From: an uncultured Oscillospiraceae bacterium
Lineage (GTDB): Bacteria > Bacillota > Clostridia > Oscillospirales > Oscillospiraceae
NCBI GenBank assembly: GCA_934597165.1
Contig: CAKTQP010000027.1
Span: 1-26,319, forward strand
Direction: 5' to 3'
Length of the DNA: 26,319 nt
In this document: one piece after another, positions 1-8,766 of the stretch
Numbering within the stretch: the first letter of the stretch is position 1
How the letters are laid out: every line of letters starts with the position of its first letter
Program-made: the position numbers and the translations under genes
The notes under the pieces: model-generated
Seen by the model: the letters and a program-made list of their open reading frames with translations, nothing else
Databases searched by the model: none
What the model was told of the DNA's origin: nothing

Positions 1-31
1 TTTTTTATCATTCTATTTTCCGCGATTATCT

Positions 32-39
32 GCTATACT
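32..39 (+). promoter_or_regulatory. Extended -10 promoter element upstream of murB
   Basis: TGCTATACT carries the TG extension one base upstream of a near-consensus -10 hexamer, in an AT-rich stretch about 35 nt before the murB start. The hexamer 17 nt upstream (TTCTAT) is a poor -35, as is usual for extended -10 promoters. It probably drives the murB-rapZ-yvcK-whiA operon, although the sequence before base 1 is not visible. Confidence 0.5.
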
Positions 40-73
40 AAACTTGTATCACTATGGATGGAGGAGCCACGAC

Positions 74-988
74 ATGGACCGTTACACTCAGTTAGAAACC
101 CAGCTGCGCAACAGCTGCCCCAATTTGACCCTATTGCAGGAGGAGCCCATGAGCCGGCACACCTCCTTTCAAATTGGCGGCCCCGTTCGCCTCATGGCCC
201 TCCCTGACTCAGAGGAGACCCTGGCGGAAGCCCTGCGCGCGGCCTGGAAGGTGGGCATCACACCCTACCTGTTGGGCAACGGCACCAACCTGCTCTGTCA
301 GGACGAACCCATGGACTGCTTCGTCCTCAAGACCACCCGCGGCCTGACCCGTTTAGAGCTGCTGGACGAGACCACCATCGCCTGCGGCGCTGGCATCAGC
401 CTGGCTCGGCTGGCGGGCTTTGCCTTGCAGCACGGCCTGACCGGTCTGGAGTTCGCCGCCGGTATCCCCGGCTCCTTGGGGGGCGGCATCGTCATGAACG
501 CCGGTGCCTATGGCGGCGAGCTGAAGGACGTGCTGGTGGAGACCCACTACCTGACCCAGGCGGGGCAGAAGGGCGTCCGCCGTGGGGAGGAACAGCACTT
601 GGGCTACCGCACCAGCGCCTTCTCCGGCAGTCACGAGATCGTCACCGGCGGTGTCCTGAAACTCCAGCCCGGCGACCCGGCTGCCATCCAGGCGCGGATG
701 GATGACCTGGCCTACAAGCGCAAGAGCAAGCAGCCCCTGGAGTACCCCAGTGCCGGCAGCACCTTCAAGCGCCCCGCAGGCGGTTTCGCCGCCGCCCTCA
801 TCGACCAGTGTGGGTTGAAGGGTTTGACGGTGGGCGGCGCCCAGGTCAGTGAGAAGCACGCCGGGTTCGTCATCAACCGGGGCGGCGCCACCTGTGCTGA
901 CGTGCTGGCGCTGACCGACCAGATCCGGGACATCGTCCGGGAGAAGAAGGGGATCACCCTGGAATTGGAGATCAAGCGGATGCCTTGA
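74..988 (+). CDS. murB: UDP-N-acetylmuramate dehydrogenase (MurB)
   Basis: This 304-residue protein is the FAD- and NADPH-dependent cytosolic enzyme that reduces UDP-GlcNAc-enolpyruvate to UDP-MurNAc, the second committed step of peptidoglycan precursor synthesis. Family signatures are visible: the FAD-binding N-terminus with HTSFQIGGPV, the GNGTNLL segment, the GIPGSLGGGIVMNAGAYGG loop, YRTSAFS (typical of the type II enzymes), and the C-terminal AGSTFKRP, whose serine is the proton donor in characterised MurB, followed by LKGLTVGGAQVSEKHAGFVIN. I chose the ATG at 74 because GGAGG at 60-64 lies at a good distance. An in-frame ATG at 44 would add ten residues without a ribosome binding site. 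It is the first gene of a run continuing with rapZ after 48 nt. Identification is firm. Confidence 0.96.
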   Translation: MDRYTQLETQLRNSCPNLTLLQEEPMSRHTSFQIGGPVRLMALPDSEETLAEALRAAWKVGITPYLLGNGTNLLCQDEPMDCFVLKTTRGLTRLELLDETTIACGAGISLARLAGFALQHGLTGLEFAAGIPGSLGGGIVMNAGAYGGELKDVLVETHYLTQAGQKGVRRGEEQHLGYRTSAFSGSHEIVTGGVLKLQPGDPAAIQARMDDLAYKRKSKQPLEYPSAGSTFKRPAGGFAAALIDQCGLKGLTVGGAQVSEKHAGFVINRGGATCADVLALTDQIRDIVREKKGITLELEIKRMP

Positions 989-1036
989 TTCCACTTTGGA
1001 AAGAGAGAGAACATCCGAAAGGAGTGGAAAAGATCC

Positions 1037-1906
1037 ATGCAAATGATCATCATCTCCGGCCTCTCCGGTGCGGGCAAGAGCACGGCAGGGGAGTTCTTGG
1101 AGGACGAAGGGTTTTACACCATTGACAATATGCCTGCCACCCTCATGCCACGTTTCGCCGAGCTCTGCCTCAGCGGCAACGGCGGCTATGACAAGGTGGC
1201 TATGGTCAGCGACATCCGGGGGGGCAAGAACTTCGACGAGCTGTTCTTTGCCTTGGACACCATGCGGGAGATGGGCATCGACTGTAAGCTCCTCTTCCTG
1301 GAGGCGTCCGTCCCTGCCATCATCAAGCGTTTTAAGGAGACCCGCCGCAGCCATCCATTGGAGGGGGGCACGGTGTCCCTGTCTCAGGCGGTGGAAGGGG
1401 AGAAATTATTGCTGGCTCCCGTGCGGGAGCGGGCGGATTATATCATCGACAGCACCAATTTTGCCAACAACGGCCAGCTGCGCAACGTCCTGCGGCAGAT
1501 GTTCGGCACCAGCAGCGAGCGGATGCACCTGCGGGTGAACGTCCAGTCCTTTGGCTACAAGTACGGCCTGCCCTTGGAGGCAGATCTGGTGCTGGACGTG
1601 CGCTTCCTGCCCAATCCCTTCTATGAGAAGAGCCTGCGCAGCCAGACCGGTCTGGATGAGCCGGTGCGGGAATTTTTGTTCCGGTACGACGAGACCAAGA
1701 CCTTTTTGGCGAAGAGTAAGGATCTCATGGAATTCCTGCTCCCCCTGTACGAGGCGGAGGGGAAGAGCACCCTGGTGCTGGCCGTGGGCTGTACCGGCGG
1801 ACAGCATCGCTCGGTGGCCATGGCGCACGCCCTGTCTGAGGTCATCCGGGCGCTGGGGTATCAGGTGGCGGAGAGCCATCGGGATATGACCCGGGAGCGG
1901 AAATAG
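1037..1906 (+). CDS. rapZ: RNase adapter/nucleotide-binding protein RapZ (YvcJ family)
   Basis: The 289-residue P-loop protein has a Walker A motif GLSGAGKS at residues 8-15, the IDNMP segment shortly after it, the LDVRFLPNPFY block in the C-terminal half, and the family hallmark GCTGGQHRSV near residue 250. In Escherichia coli RapZ directs RNase E to the small RNA GlmZ and senses glucosamine-6-phosphate. In Bacillota the homologue YvcJ binds and hydrolyses nucleotides and its target is less clear, so the name is by homology. AAAGGAG lies upstream of the ATG, at a rather long spacing. It sits between murB and yvcK, the usual arrangement in Clostridia, and 11 nt separate it from yvcK, which indicates one transcript. 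Confidence 0.95.
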   Translation: MQMIIISGLSGAGKSTAGEFLEDEGFYTIDNMPATLMPRFAELCLSGNGGYDKVAMVSDIRGGKNFDELFFALDTMREMGIDCKLLFLEASVPAIIKRFKETRRSHPLEGGTVSLSQAVEGEKLLLAPVRERADYIIDSTNFANNGQLRNVLRQMFGTSSERMHLRVNVQSFGYKYGLPLEADLVLDVRFLPNPFYEKSLRSQTGLDEPVREFLFRYDETKTFLAKSKDLMEFLLPLYEAEGKSTLVLAVGCTGGQHRSVAMAHALSEVIRALGYQVAESHRDMTRERK

Positions 1907-1917
1907 GAGGAGCTGCT

Positions 1918-2958
1918 ATGAGCGATTCCAAAATCCCCGTGGGCGGCGGTCCCCGCGTCACTGCCTTAGGCGGCGGCACCGGGCTGTCCACCATGCTGCG
2001 GGGTCTGAAATACTATACCAACAACCTGACCGCCATCGTCACCGTGGCCGACGACGGCGGCGGCTCCGGCGTGCTGCGGCAGGACTTGGGGATGCCTCCT
2101 CCTGGCGACATCCGCAGCTGTTTGCAGGCCATGGCTAACGCGGAGCCCATCATGGAAGACCTGTTGGACTACCGGTTCCAAGAGGGCAGCCTGGCCGGGC
2201 AGAGCTTCGGCAACCTGTTTCTGGCGGCGCTGAACGGTATCTCCCCCTCCTTTGACCAGGCGGTAGCTCGGATGAGCGAGGTCTTGGCCATCACGGGGCA
2301 GGTGCTGCCGGTGACCAATGAGAACGTGAACGTGGTGGCTCAGTTTGAAAACGGCACGTCGGTGGTGGGAGAATCCAAAATCTCCGCCTTCAAGCGTGCC
2401 CAGAACTGCCGCATCGCCCAAGTGCGCATGGAGCCGGAGCACCCGGCGGCGCTGCCTGCTGCGTTGGAGGCCATCCGTAAGGCGGACATCATCCTCCTGG
2501 GGCCGGGGAGCCTGTACACCAGCGTCATCCCCAACCTGCTGGTGGATGGCGTGGCCGAGGCGGTGGCTCAGTCCAACGCCCTGCGCATTTACATCGCCAA
2601 CATCATGACCCAAGAGGGGGAGACAGAGGGCTACACCCTGTCTGACCACCTGAAAGCCCTCTTCGCCCACTCCAAACCCGGCCTGGTGGACCTGTGCCTG
2701 GCCAATTCCACCCCCATCTCCCAGGACTTGCAGGATCGTTACCGGGTGGAGAACGCCGAGCCCATCGTCATCGACCGAGCGGCAGTGGAGGCGCTGGGGG
2801 TGGAGCTGACCTGCTGTCCCTTGGCCAACGAGGGCGTCCACCAGGAGCGTGCCCGCCACGACCCGGTGAAGCTGGCACGGGCGGTGATGGATCTCATCGA
2901 ACACTATTGCGTCCGCACCTGGACGGACAGCGGCATCCGCTACATCCGGGAAACCTAG
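1918..2958 (+). CDS. yvcK: YvcK family gluconeogenesis/cell-shape factor (CofD-like)
   Basis: The 346-residue protein has the Rossmann-like CofD-family fold. GGGTGLSTMLRGLK begins at residue 18 and ADDGGGSGVLR follows near residue 44, both forming the nucleotide-sugar pocket, and LGPGSLYTSVIPNLLV lies in the second half. In Bacillus subtilis YvcK binds UDP-sugars and is needed for growth on gluconeogenic carbon and for correct localisation of PBP1. It is not a 2-phospho-L-lactate transferase despite the similarity to CofD. The ATG follows GGAGGAG with 5 nt spacing. No N-terminal membrane segments are present, so this is the short cytosolic form. Its place between rapZ and whiA is the conserved Bacillota order. 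Confidence 0.95.
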   Translation: MSDSKIPVGGGPRVTALGGGTGLSTMLRGLKYYTNNLTAIVTVADDGGGSGVLRQDLGMPPPGDIRSCLQAMANAEPIMEDLLDYRFQEGSLAGQSFGNLFLAALNGISPSFDQAVARMSEVLAITGQVLPVTNENVNVVAQFENGTSVVGESKISAFKRAQNCRIAQVRMEPEHPAALPAALEAIRKADIILLGPGSLYTSVIPNLLVDGVAEAVAQSNALRIYIANIMTQEGETEGYTLSDHLKALFAHSKPGLVDLCLANSTPISQDLQDRYRVENAEPIVIDRAAVEALGVELTCCPLANEGVHQERARHDPVKLARAVMDLIEHYCVRTWTDSGIRYIRET

Positions 2959-3004
2959 AGAGAACCCCTGCCGTCCCAACCGGCAGGCGAAGGAGTCGAA
3001 CACC

Positions 3005-3898
3005 ATGTCCTTTTCCTCGGAAACCAAAGCGGAGCTGTGTCGGGAGAAGCTCTCCCACTTGGAGTGCGTCCAGGCGGAAGCCTACGGCGTGCTGCTCTTC
3101 TGCAACGTCTACACCCCCAACGAGGTGCGCATCACCACCCGTTCCCTGGACTTCGCCCAGCGGCTGCCTAAGCTGTTCCACCGGGCCTTTGAAGTCACCT
3201 TCGACCAGACGCCGGAGGCGTCGGGACGGGGCGCCTTCGTGTGCAGCGACCCGGAGCAGATCGCCCGGATGATGGACGCCTTCGGCGCCAACGCCGAGAG
3301 CCTGCTCTTTCACCATATCAATTATGGCGTCCTAGAGGAACAGGGCACCAAAGCAGCCTTTTTGCGAGGCGCTTTCCTGGCCGGTGGTTCGGTCACCGAC
3401 CCCCAAAAGCGCTACCATTTGGAGCTGACCACCTCCCATTACTACGTCCACCGAGAGCTGCAAGCCCTGCTGCCCGAGCTGGATTTCCACCCCAAGGAGA
3501 CCAACCGGAAGTCCAATTACGTGACCTACTTCAAGCAGAGCGAGGCCATCGCCGACGTGCTCACCACCATCGGTGCGCCCTTGGCGGCCATGGAAGTGAT
3601 GAACGCCAAGGTGGAGAAGAACCTGATGAACGGCGTCAACCGACGCTTGAACTGCGACGTAGCCAACGTGGACAAGGCCGTCCAGGCGGCACAGGGGCAG
3701 ATCGAGGCCATCCACCGGCTGGAGAGCCGGGGCGAGCTGGCCAAGCTGCCGGAAAAGCTCCAGGAGACCGCGCGGCTGCGGTTGGAGTACCCGGAGCTGT
3801 CCCTAGCCCAGCTGGCGGAAGCGGCAGTGCCGCCGGTGACAAAGTCCTGCCTGAACCACCGGCTGCGGAAGCTGGTGGAGCTGGGGAAAGAGGGATAA
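3005..3898 (+). CDS. whiA: DNA-binding protein WhiA
   Basis: The 297-residue protein combines an N-terminal LAGLIDADG-endonuclease-like fold, represented by AAFLRGAFLAGGSVTDP around residue 118, with a C-terminal helix-turn-helix ending in KSCLNHRLRKL. WhiA controls sporulation septation genes in Streptomyces. In Bacillus it associates with the nucleoid and influences cell division and chromosome segregation. The endonuclease active site is not expected to be functional in this family. The ATG at 3005 lies 46 nt after yvcK. It is the last gene of the operon, followed at once by a strong bidirectional terminator. Identification is firm; its exact targets here are unknown. Confidence 0.95.
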   Translation: MSFSSETKAELCREKLSHLECVQAEAYGVLLFCNVYTPNEVRITTRSLDFAQRLPKLFHRAFEVTFDQTPEASGRGAFVCSDPEQIARMMDAFGANAESLLFHHINYGVLEEQGTKAAFLRGAFLAGGSVTDPQKRYHLELTTSHYYVHRELQALLPELDFHPKETNRKSNYVTYFKQSEAIADVLTTIGAPLAAMEVMNAKVEKNLMNGVNRRLNCDVANVDKAVQAAQGQIEAIHRLESRGELAKLPEKLQETARLRLEYPELSLAQLAEAAVPPVTKSCLNHRLRKLVELGKEG

Positions 3899-3899
3899 C

Positions 3900-3944
3900 A
3901 AAAAAGCAGATTCCGAACGAAAGTGGTTCGGAATCTGCTTTTTT
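3900..3944 (+). terminator. Bidirectional intrinsic terminator between whiA and the acyltransferase gene
   Basis: A perfect 13-bp stem (3906-3918 with 3926-3938, GCAGATTCCGAAC and its complement) encloses a 7-nt loop. It is flanked by an A-run on the left and a T-run on the right. The whiA stop is 3896-3898 and the acyltransferase stop is at 3955, so the hairpin can end transcription from both convergent genes. Confidence 0.93.
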
Positions 3945-3954
3945 AATCGGTAGA

Positions 3955-5085
3955 TCAGGTCGCGCTGTGGGAAGGCGGCAGGTGTCTGGCTTTGGCCAGC
4001 CGTTGGAGGCCGGACACGATGGCGTGCATGACGATGCCAGCTGCCAGGATGCCCCCGAACATCAGGAGGCACTGTTCCCTGGGACGCAGATCCGAGGCGT
4101 AGGTGGACACCAAACGGATGAGGAAGATCTGCAACAGGTAGATGGGCAGGCTCAGGGCACCCAGGTAAAGGAAGAGGCGGTTGGGCTTGGCGTGCTTTTT
4201 CCGCTGGGCGAAATAGCCCACCTCACTGAAGCTCAGGGTGATGGCCACAGCCAGCACCAGCAGGACCTGTCCGCTGAACCGGCGGTCGGTGTAGCAGCAG
4301 GCGTAGAAGAAGGCCAACCCATACCCGGCAACTTGCAGCAGGGAAAATAGGAGGCGCTTGCCGGTGGAAAAGGACACCTGAGAGAGCCGTCGGCTGGCCT
4401 CATAGCAGACCGTGCCCAGGGCGATCTCACCCAGCGCCCGGAAGTTGCAGGCGAAGGTGATCGCCCACCAGTCCTGACCGGTGCCGGCCAGGTTGCCGTT
4501 GAGCTCAATGAGGGCGCCGGTCATCAGGATGCCCAGCACGAGGCCGAAGAGGGAGGTGAAGGAGAAGTAGAATTTCCGGCAGAGTGGGTATAATACAGCC
4601 ATCGCGATGAGCATGGAGCTGATGTACCAGCTGGGCAGCCCGGTGAAGCTGGCGTCGGAAAGGCCGGTCTCCTGCAAGAAGAACAGGCTGGGGAGATAGG
4701 GGACGAACCAGCCCATGTGCAGGTTCTCTTTGGTCAGCAGGAAGAGCAGGCAGCCGATGGCGCAGGCGGGCAGGTAGTAAGGCCACAGGGATTTGACCTT
4801 ACCCCACAGGAACCGGATGGTCTCCACCCCCACCGGCTCCGGCTGTAGGGTGCCGCTCTGCTCTGCCGTCTGTCGGCGATAGATGGACTTGGCCATGAGG
4901 AAGCCGGAGACCAGGAAGAAGAATTCCACGCCGATGTACCCGTTCCGGAAGAAGGTCAGGCGCAGGTCGCCGCCGTCGAAGAGGATGAGCTTGCGATCCC
5001 AGAGGGTGCCTGCGATGTGAAAGAGGACGACGGAGGATGCGAACAGGAAGCGCATCAGCTCAATGGTCGCGTTGCGTTGTTTCAT
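3955..5085 (-). CDS. Membrane acyltransferase, acyltransferase-3 family
   Basis: The 376-residue integral membrane protein opens with ATIELMRFLFASSVVLFHI, the typical acyltransferase-3 (COG1835/COG3274-like) start in which the first helix carries an Arg and a His that are functionally important in the family. About ten hydrophobic segments follow, including FFLVSGFLMAKSIYRR and LPSWYISSMLIAMAVLYPL. Such enzymes O-acetylate or otherwise acylate extracytoplasmic sugars, exopolysaccharides or wall components. The acceptor cannot be told from sequence. The ATG is supported by AGGGAGGG at 5099-5106, 13 nt upstream. It is a single gene on the strand opposite to whiA and dnaE, with its own promoter and a shared terminator, and no glycan genes adjoin it. 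Confidence 0.85.
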   Translation of the reverse strand: MKQRNATIELMRFLFASSVVLFHIAGTLWDRKLILFDGGDLRLTFFRNGYIGVEFFFLVSGFLMAKSIYRRQTAEQSGTLQPEPVGVETIRFLWGKVKSLWPYYLPACAIGCLLFLLTKENLHMGWFVPYLPSLFFLQETGLSDASFTGLPSWYISSMLIAMAVLYPLCRKFYFSFTSLFGLVLGILMTGALIELNGNLAGTGQDWWAITFACNFRALGEIALGTVCYEASRRLSQVSFSTGKRLLFSLLQVAGYGLAFFYACCYTDRRFSGQVLLVLAVAITLSFSEVGYFAQRKKHAKPNRLFLYLGALSLPIYLLQIFLIRLVSTYASDLRPREQCLLMFGGILAAGIVMHAIVSGLQRLAKARHLPPSHSAT

Positions 5086-5158
5086 GATATGTTTGGTTCC
5101 CTCCCTAGCATTTTGCAAGAATGGTGAAAAAAGAGTTTCGAAAAGAACGCTATTTGGT

Positions 5159-5187
5159 ATTTTACCATGCCAATAGCAGGAACACAA
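5159..5187 (-). promoter_or_regulatory. Promoter for the acyltransferase gene
   Basis: Read on the minus strand, TTGTGT (5182-5187) and TAAAAT (5159-5164) are separated by exactly 17 nt, and TGG precedes the -10. The short perfect palindrome GGTATTTTACC (5156-5166) overlaps the -10 and could be an operator, although that is a guess. Confidence 0.5.
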
Positions 5188-5214
5188 GGGGAAGAAAGAA
5201 AAAACTGCCGGTTT

Positions 5215-5248
5215 TTGACTTCTTTGGAGGGCGGAACTGTGGTATACT
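5215..5248 (+). promoter_or_regulatory. Promoter region for dnaE
   Basis: TGGTATACT (5240-5248) is an extended -10 about 38 nt upstream of the dnaE ATG. TTGACT at 5215-5220 lies 22 nt upstream of the hexamer, too far for a normal -35, so the extended -10 probably carries the promoter. The assignment is tentative. Confidence 0.42.
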
Positions 5249-5286
5249 GATTTCTTACCAAAGAACGCGAGAGGAAGTGGGACGCA

Positions 5287-8200
5287 ATGGCCTTTGTACA
5301 TCTGCATCTGCATACGGAATATTCCCTGCTGGACGGCGCCTGCCGCATCCAGGATCTGGTGAAACGGGTGAAGGAGCTGGGACAGACGGCGGTGGCCATC
5401 ACCGACCACGGGGTCATGTACGGCTGTGTGGATTTCTATAAGGCCTGCGTGGCCGAGGACATCCACCCCATCATTGGCTGTGAGGTCTACGTGTCCCCCC
5501 GGAACCGGACGGACAAGGTGCGGGAGCTGGACAGCGAGAACCGGCACCTGGTGCTGCTGTGCAAGGACGAGACCGGCTACCGGAACCTGTCCTACATGGT
5601 CTCCCAGGCCAACCTGGACGGGTTCTATAACAAGCCCCGTATCGACATGAGCTTGCTCCAAGAGCACCACGAGGGGCTCATCGCCCTGTCCGCCTGCCTG
5701 GCCGGCGAGGTGCCCAAACGGCTGCTGGCGGGCAACTATGAGGGCGCCAAAGAGCACGCCCTGAAGATGGCGGAGCTGATGGGCGAGGGGAACTACTATC
5801 TGGAGATCCAAGACCACGGCATCGAGGAGCAAAAGGTGGTGCTGGACGGCATCTTCCGCATCCACCGGGAGACCGGCATCCCCCTGGTGGCCACCAACGA
5901 CGCCCACTACCTGCGCAAAGAGGACGCCCGCACCCAGGACGTGCTCATGTGCATCCAGATGGGACGACTGGTGGACGAGCCCAACCGGATGCGGTTCGAG
6001 ACGGAAGAGTTTTACGTGAAATCCGAAGAGGAGATGCGTGCCCTGTTCCCCGAGTGGCCGGAAGCCATCGAGAACACCCAGCGCATCGCCGACCGCTGCC
6101 ATATGGCCTTTCAGTTCGGGCAGCACCACCTGCCTGAGTTCCAGTATCCGGAGGGGTACGACGGGGACTCGCTGTTCGCGGAGCTGTGTCAAAAGGGGTT
6201 CGAGAAGCGCTACCCCAACGCCTCGGAGGACTATCGGGAGCGTCTCCAATACGAGATGGAGATGATCCGCCGGATGGGGTTCGTGGACTACTTCCTCATC
6301 GTGGCGGACTTCGTGGCCTACGCCCGGAGCCAGGACATCCCCGTAGGGCCGGGACGTGGCTCTGCCGCCGGTTCCATGGTGTCCTATTGCTTGGAGATCA
6401 CCGACGTAGACCCCATGCAGTACGACCTATACTTTGAACGCTTCCTGAACCCGGAGCGTGTCACCATGCCGGATATCGACATGGACTTCTGCTATCGCCG
6501 CCGGAACGAGATCATCGACTACGTCAACCGCAAGTACGGCAGCGACCATGTGGCGCAGATCGTCACCTTTGGCACCATGGCCGCCCGTGGCGTCCTGCGG
6601 GACGTGGGGCGGACGCTGAATTTCCCCTACGCGGAGATGGATCAGCTGGCCAAACAGGTGCCGTCCAGCCTGCACATGACCTTGGACAACGCCCTGCGCC
6701 TGTCCAAACCCCTCCGGGAGCAGTACGAGAACGACCCCCGCATCCACAACCTCATTGACACCGCCCGTTCCATCGAGGGGATGCCCCGTCATGCCTCCAA
6801 GCACGCCGCCGGCGTGGTCATTACCCGCCTGCCGGTGTACGACTACGTGCCCCTGGCCCGGAACGACGAGAGCATGGTCACCCAGTACGTGATGACCACC
6901 TTGGAGGAGCTGGGGCTGTTGAAGATGGACTTCCTGAGCCTGCGCAACCTGACCGTTCTGGACGACGCCAAAAAGCTCATCCAGCGACGGGAGCCGGACT
7001 TTGAGCTGTCCAAAATCCCGGACAACGACCCGGAGACCTTCAAAATGCTGAGCAGCGGCCGCACCTCCGGCGTCTTCCAGATGGAATCCGCCGGCATGAC
7101 CGGCGTCTGCGTCCAGATGAAAGCGGAGTCCATCGAAGACCTGACCGCAATTATCGCCCTCTACCGACCCGGTCCCATGGACTCCATCCCCCGGTTCATC
7201 GCCTGCAAGCTGGACCCCAGCCAGATACGCTACCTGCATCCCAGCCTGGAACCGATTTTGTCCGTCACCTACGGCTGTATCGTCTACCAGGAACAGGTCA
7301 TGATGATCTTCCAGCAGCTGGCTGGCTACTCCCTGGGTGGCGCTGACATGGTGCGCCGTGCTATCTCCAAGAAGAAGGCCAAGCAGATCGAGCAGGAGCG
7401 GGAGGCGTTCATCTACGGCGACCCGGAGCGGGACATCAAGGGGTGCGTGGCCAACGGCATCCCGGAGAACATCGCCCAGCAGATTTACGACGACATCTAC
7501 GACTTTGCCAACTACGCCTTCAACAAAGCTCACGCCGTCTGCTACGCCATCGTGGCCTACCAGACCGCCTATTTCAAATGCCACTACCCCAAAGAGTACA
7601 TGGCCGCCCTGCTGACCAGCATTTTGGATTCCAGCGGCAAGGTGGCGGAGTACATCGCCGAGTGCAAGGAGATGGGCATCCGCCTGCTGCCGCCGGACAT
7701 CAACGAGTCGGGCCCCGACTTCACCGTGGTGGACGAGGGCATCCGATTCGGCCTGGCGGCAGTGAAGGGCATCGGCCGAGGGCTCATCGACAAGATGGTG
7801 GCCGAGCGGCAGGAGGGGGGACTCTTTGAGACCTTCCAGTCCTTCTGTCAGCGGATGTTCGACAAGGACTTGAACCGCCGCGCCCTGGAAAACCTCATCC
7901 GCTGCGGTGCCTTTGACAACCTGGGCGCTCGACGCAGCCAGCTGCTCCAAGTGATGAACCGGGTCATGGACAGCGTGGCGGACAGCCGGAAACGGAATCT
8001 GGAGGGGCAGTTAGACCTGTTTGGCGGGTTTGGCGGCTTCGGCGAGAGCAATCAGACCAAAGAGGTGCCCCTGCCCGACCTGCCTGAGTTCACCCGACAG
8101 GAGCTGCTGAACATGGAGCGGGAGAGCACCGGCCTATACCTGTCCGGCCACCCCATGGACGCCTACCGGGAGCAGACCCGGCGGCTGGGTGCGGTGAAGA

Positions 8201-8766
8201 TGGGCGCTATCGTGGCGGATTTCGCCCAGGAGACCGGCCCGGAGCGGTTCCAGGATCGGCAGAAGGTGCGCCTGGCGGGCGTCATCAGCAGCGTGCGCCT
8301 GAAAGCCACCCGGAATCAGACCATGATGGCCTACGTGAACCTGGAGGACGACACCGGTTCCATGGAACTGCTGGTGTTCTCCCGCACCCTCAGCGAGTGC
8401 GAAGGGTTCTTGGTAGACGGCCAGGTGGTCCTGGTGGACGGCAGCATCTCCGTCCGGGACGAGAAAGCGCCGCAGCTGCTCTGCGACCAGATCCAACAGA
8501 TCGAGTACGTGGAAGAGCTGCGCACCCCGCCGGAGCAGCCCCACCCCATCAAGGAGGCGCGGAAGCTCTATCTGCGATTGCCCACCTTTGAGAAGACCAT
8601 GGCCCGGCGGATTGAGAACATCCTGCTCCTCTTCCCCGGACAACAGCAGCTCATCCTGTACTGTGAAGACACCCAAAAGCGATTCGGCTTGCCCTGTATG
8701 ATACACACTTCCATGGTGGAGGAGTTCCAGGACCTGCTGGGAGAGGACAATGTGGTGGTGAAATGA
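5287..8766 (+). CDS. dnaE: DNA polymerase III alpha subunit, DnaE type
   Basis: The 1159-residue replicative polymerase subunit has the full DnaE order. The N-terminal PHP domain (HLHLHTEYSLLDG at residue 5, ITDHG, GCEVYV, ATNDAHY) retains what looks like the full set of metal ligands. The C-family palm follows, with GPGRGSAAGS and PDIDMDF, whose catalytic aspartates are residues 396 and 398, and KMDFLSLRNL supplying the third. After it come helix-hairpin-helix FGLAAVKGIGRGLID, the internal clamp-binding motif QLDLF at residues 908-912, and a C-terminal OB fold (VRLAGVISSVRLKATRN onward). Bacillota also carry PolC, and there DnaE typically extends RNA primers before handing over. Its length matches DnaE1-type proteins rather than the roughly 1115-residue Bacillus form. 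Its stop overlaps the cls start by 4 nt. Confidence 0.96.
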   Translation: MAFVHLHLHTEYSLLDGACRIQDLVKRVKELGQTAVAITDHGVMYGCVDFYKACVAEDIHPIIGCEVYVSPRNRTDKVRELDSENRHLVLLCKDETGYRNLSYMVSQANLDGFYNKPRIDMSLLQEHHEGLIALSACLAGEVPKRLLAGNYEGAKEHALKMAELMGEGNYYLEIQDHGIEEQKVVLDGIFRIHRETGIPLVATNDAHYLRKEDARTQDVLMCIQMGRLVDEPNRMRFETEEFYVKSEEEMRALFPEWPEAIENTQRIADRCHMAFQFGQHHLPEFQYPEGYDGDSLFAELCQKGFEKRYPNASEDYRERLQYEMEMIRRMGFVDYFLIVADFVAYARSQDIPVGPGRGSAAGSMVSYCLEITDVDPMQYDLYFERFLNPERVTMPDIDMDFCYRRRNEIIDYVNRKYGSDHVAQIVTFGTMAARGVLRDVGRTLNFPYAEMDQLAKQVPSSLHMTLDNALRLSKPLREQYENDPRIHNLIDTARSIEGMPRHASKHAAGVVITRLPVYDYVPLARNDESMVTQYVMTTLEELGLLKMDFLSLRNLTVLDDAKKLIQRREPDFELSKIPDNDPETFKMLSSGRTSGVFQMESAGMTGVCVQMKAESIEDLTAIIALYRPGPMDSIPRFIACKLDPSQIRYLHPSLEPILSVTYGCIVYQEQVMMIFQQLAGYSLGGADMVRRAISKKKAKQIEQEREAFIYGDPERDIKGCVANGIPENIAQQIYDDIYDFANYAFNKAHAVCYAIVAYQTAYFKCHYPKEYMAALLTSILDSSGKVAEYIAECKEMGIRLLPPDINESGPDFTVVDEGIRFGLAAVKGIGRGLIDKMVAERQEGGLFETFQSFCQRMFDKDLNRRALENLIRCGAFDNLGARRSQLLQVMNRVMDSVADSRKRNLEGQLDLFGGFGGFGESNQTKEVPLPDLPEFTRQELLNMERESTGLYLSGHPMDAYREQTRRLGAVKMGAIVADFAQETGPERFQDRQKVRLAGVISSVRLKATRNQTMMAYVNLEDDTGSMELLVFSRTLSECEGFLVDGQVVLVDGSISVRDEKAPQLLCDQIQQIEYVEELRTPPEQPHPIKEARKLYLRLPTFEKTMARRIENILLLFPGQQQLILYCEDTQKRFGLPCMIHTSMVEEFQDLLGEDNVVVK

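Noticed and set aside
3241..4350. 369-codon plus-strand frame through the end of whiA, its terminator and the acyltransferase gene
   Set aside because: It is a frame-shifted reading of whiA that passes through a strong terminator hairpin; the translated sequence is Arg/Gly/Pro-rich without domains.
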